In this document: positions 54,307 to 54,719 of the stretch, one piece after another | Position numbering within the stretch: position 1 is the first letter of the stretch | Layout of the letters: the number at the start of each line of letters is the position of its first letter | DNA from: Planctomycetota bacterium | GTDB taxonomy: Bacteria; Planctomycetota; Phycisphaerae; Phycisphaerales; UBA1924 | Assembly (NCBI GenBank): GCA_018242645.1 | Contig: JAFEBN010000002.1 | Coordinates: forward strand, 1 to 54,719 | Length of the DNA: 54,719 bases | Direction: 5' to 3' | The notes under the pieces: generated by a model | What the model was told of the DNA's origin: nothing | Seen by the model: the letters and a program-made list of their open reading frames with translations, nothing else | Databases searched by the model: none | Program-made: the position numbers and the translations under genes

Positions 54307-54719
54307 TCAGATGTCCACGTATGCCTTCAACCCCTGCACGCCGCCCTCGCGGCCGAAGCCGGATTCCTTGAATCCGCCGAAGGGGCTCGCCGGGTCGAAC
54401 TTGTTGTACGTGTTGCACCAGACGACGCCGCTTTTGATCTGCTTGGCGATCGAGAGCATCTTGGAGCCCTTCTCGGTCCAGATTCCCGCCGCGAGTCCGT
54501 ACGGCGTGTTGTTCGCGCGGCTCACGGCCTCTTCCGGCGTACGGAACGAAAGCACGCTCAGGACCGGTCCGAAGATTTCCTCGCGGGCGATCGTGTGGCT
54601 TGGCTGCACGCCGGTGAAGAAGCACGGGCGGCACCAGAAGCCCTTGCTCGGCAACCCGGCGCGTGTTGCCGCGACGGCGGCCTCTCCACTTGGCGCTTTG
54701 CCATTTGCCATTTGGCCAT
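54307..54719 (-). CDS. Aldehyde dehydrogenase, C-terminal part (runs off right edge)
   Basis: The visible roughly 137 residues are the C-terminal end of an NAD(P)-dependent aldehyde dehydrogenase. They include GFWCRPCFF, TIAREEIFGPVLSVLSFRT, ANNTPYGLAAGIW, SGVVWCNTYNKFDPASPFGG and FKESGFGREGG. This version (GFW with a Cys-rich strand, VVWCNTYNKFDPASP) resembles the full-length member of two-gene ALDH16-like enzymes, whose short partner would be the gene at 33930. The catalytic cysteine lies outside the window. An in-frame ATG at 54711 is internal, not the start. At the edge the coding DNA contains TTTGCCA in tandem. Confidence 0.85.
   Translation of the reverse strand, partial: GQMANGKAPSGEAAVAATRAGLPSKGFWCRPCFFTGVQPSHTIAREEIFGPVLSVLSFRTPEEAVSRANNTPYGLAAGIWTEKGSKMLSIAKQIKSGVVWCNTYNKFDPASPFGGFKESGFGREGGVQGLKAYVDI

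Overview
The window looks like chromosomal DNA of a GC-rich planctomycete, most likely of the Phycisphaerae. The signs are a secreted protein ending in a PEP-CTERM-like tail, an ECF sigma factor beside a membrane serine/threonine kinase, a double-VWA protein behind a Q/S/P-rich membrane partner, a DUF1844 protein, many GTG and TTG starts, and short intergenic regions. This placement is an inference from gene content. I recognised no tRNA, rRNA or CRISPR array.

Layout from the left. Positions 1-5058: 5' end of mreB, a secreted coiled-coil protein with a terminator, an ECF sigma factor and a membrane kinase. 5072-11525: trpD, divergent from a two-gene membrane/VWA unit. 11669-13150: a PEP-CTERM-like protein, then an ArsR-type repressor with two palindromic operators and what looks like its decayed AHSA1/SRPBCC partner. 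13328-19151: miaB, a histidine kinase, yraN, a parvulin-like lipoprotein and a DUF1844 gene. 19248-23186: sdhCAB (Bacillus-type complex II) and a small unknown gene. 23347-28497: fabI, nadC-birA, a HIT protein and mutL. 28570-35628: a TlpA-like thioredoxin, a RibD-C/DHFR-like protein, a membrane protein, an exported aldo/keto reductase-like protein with a degenerate active site, pgk, a short aldehyde dehydrogenase-like protein and a membrane protein. 35889-42090: fliD-fliS and a DUF3300-DUF2950 pair. 42100-49363: holB-like gene, a GT4 glycosyltransferase, sthA and alaS. 49387-53130: an ATP synthase cluster (atpZ, atpI, atpB, atpE, atpF, atpH) that ends before the F1 alpha/gamma/beta/epsilon genes. 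53200-54719: a PrxQ/BCP-type peroxiredoxin, a GxxExxY gene and the 3' part of an aldehyde dehydrogenase.

The most unusual structure is at 53823-54298. A GxxExxY gene (PD-(D/E)XK-like) is bracketed by a perfect 34-bp inverted repeat. The right copy supplies its Shine-Dalgarno sequence, and the left copy encodes its last three residues and stop codon. The 476-bp unit sits in what would otherwise be a 19-bp gap between two co-directional genes, so it looks like a minimal mobile cassette.

A second theme is initiation. About nine genes have a TAnnnT -10-like hexamer 6-7 nt before the start codon and no Shine-Dalgarno, which suggests leaderless mRNAs. Other genes carry clear GGAGG-type sites. Several convergent gene pairs abut with 0-1 bp between stop codons, and one divergent pair shares a CATG that holds both start codons.
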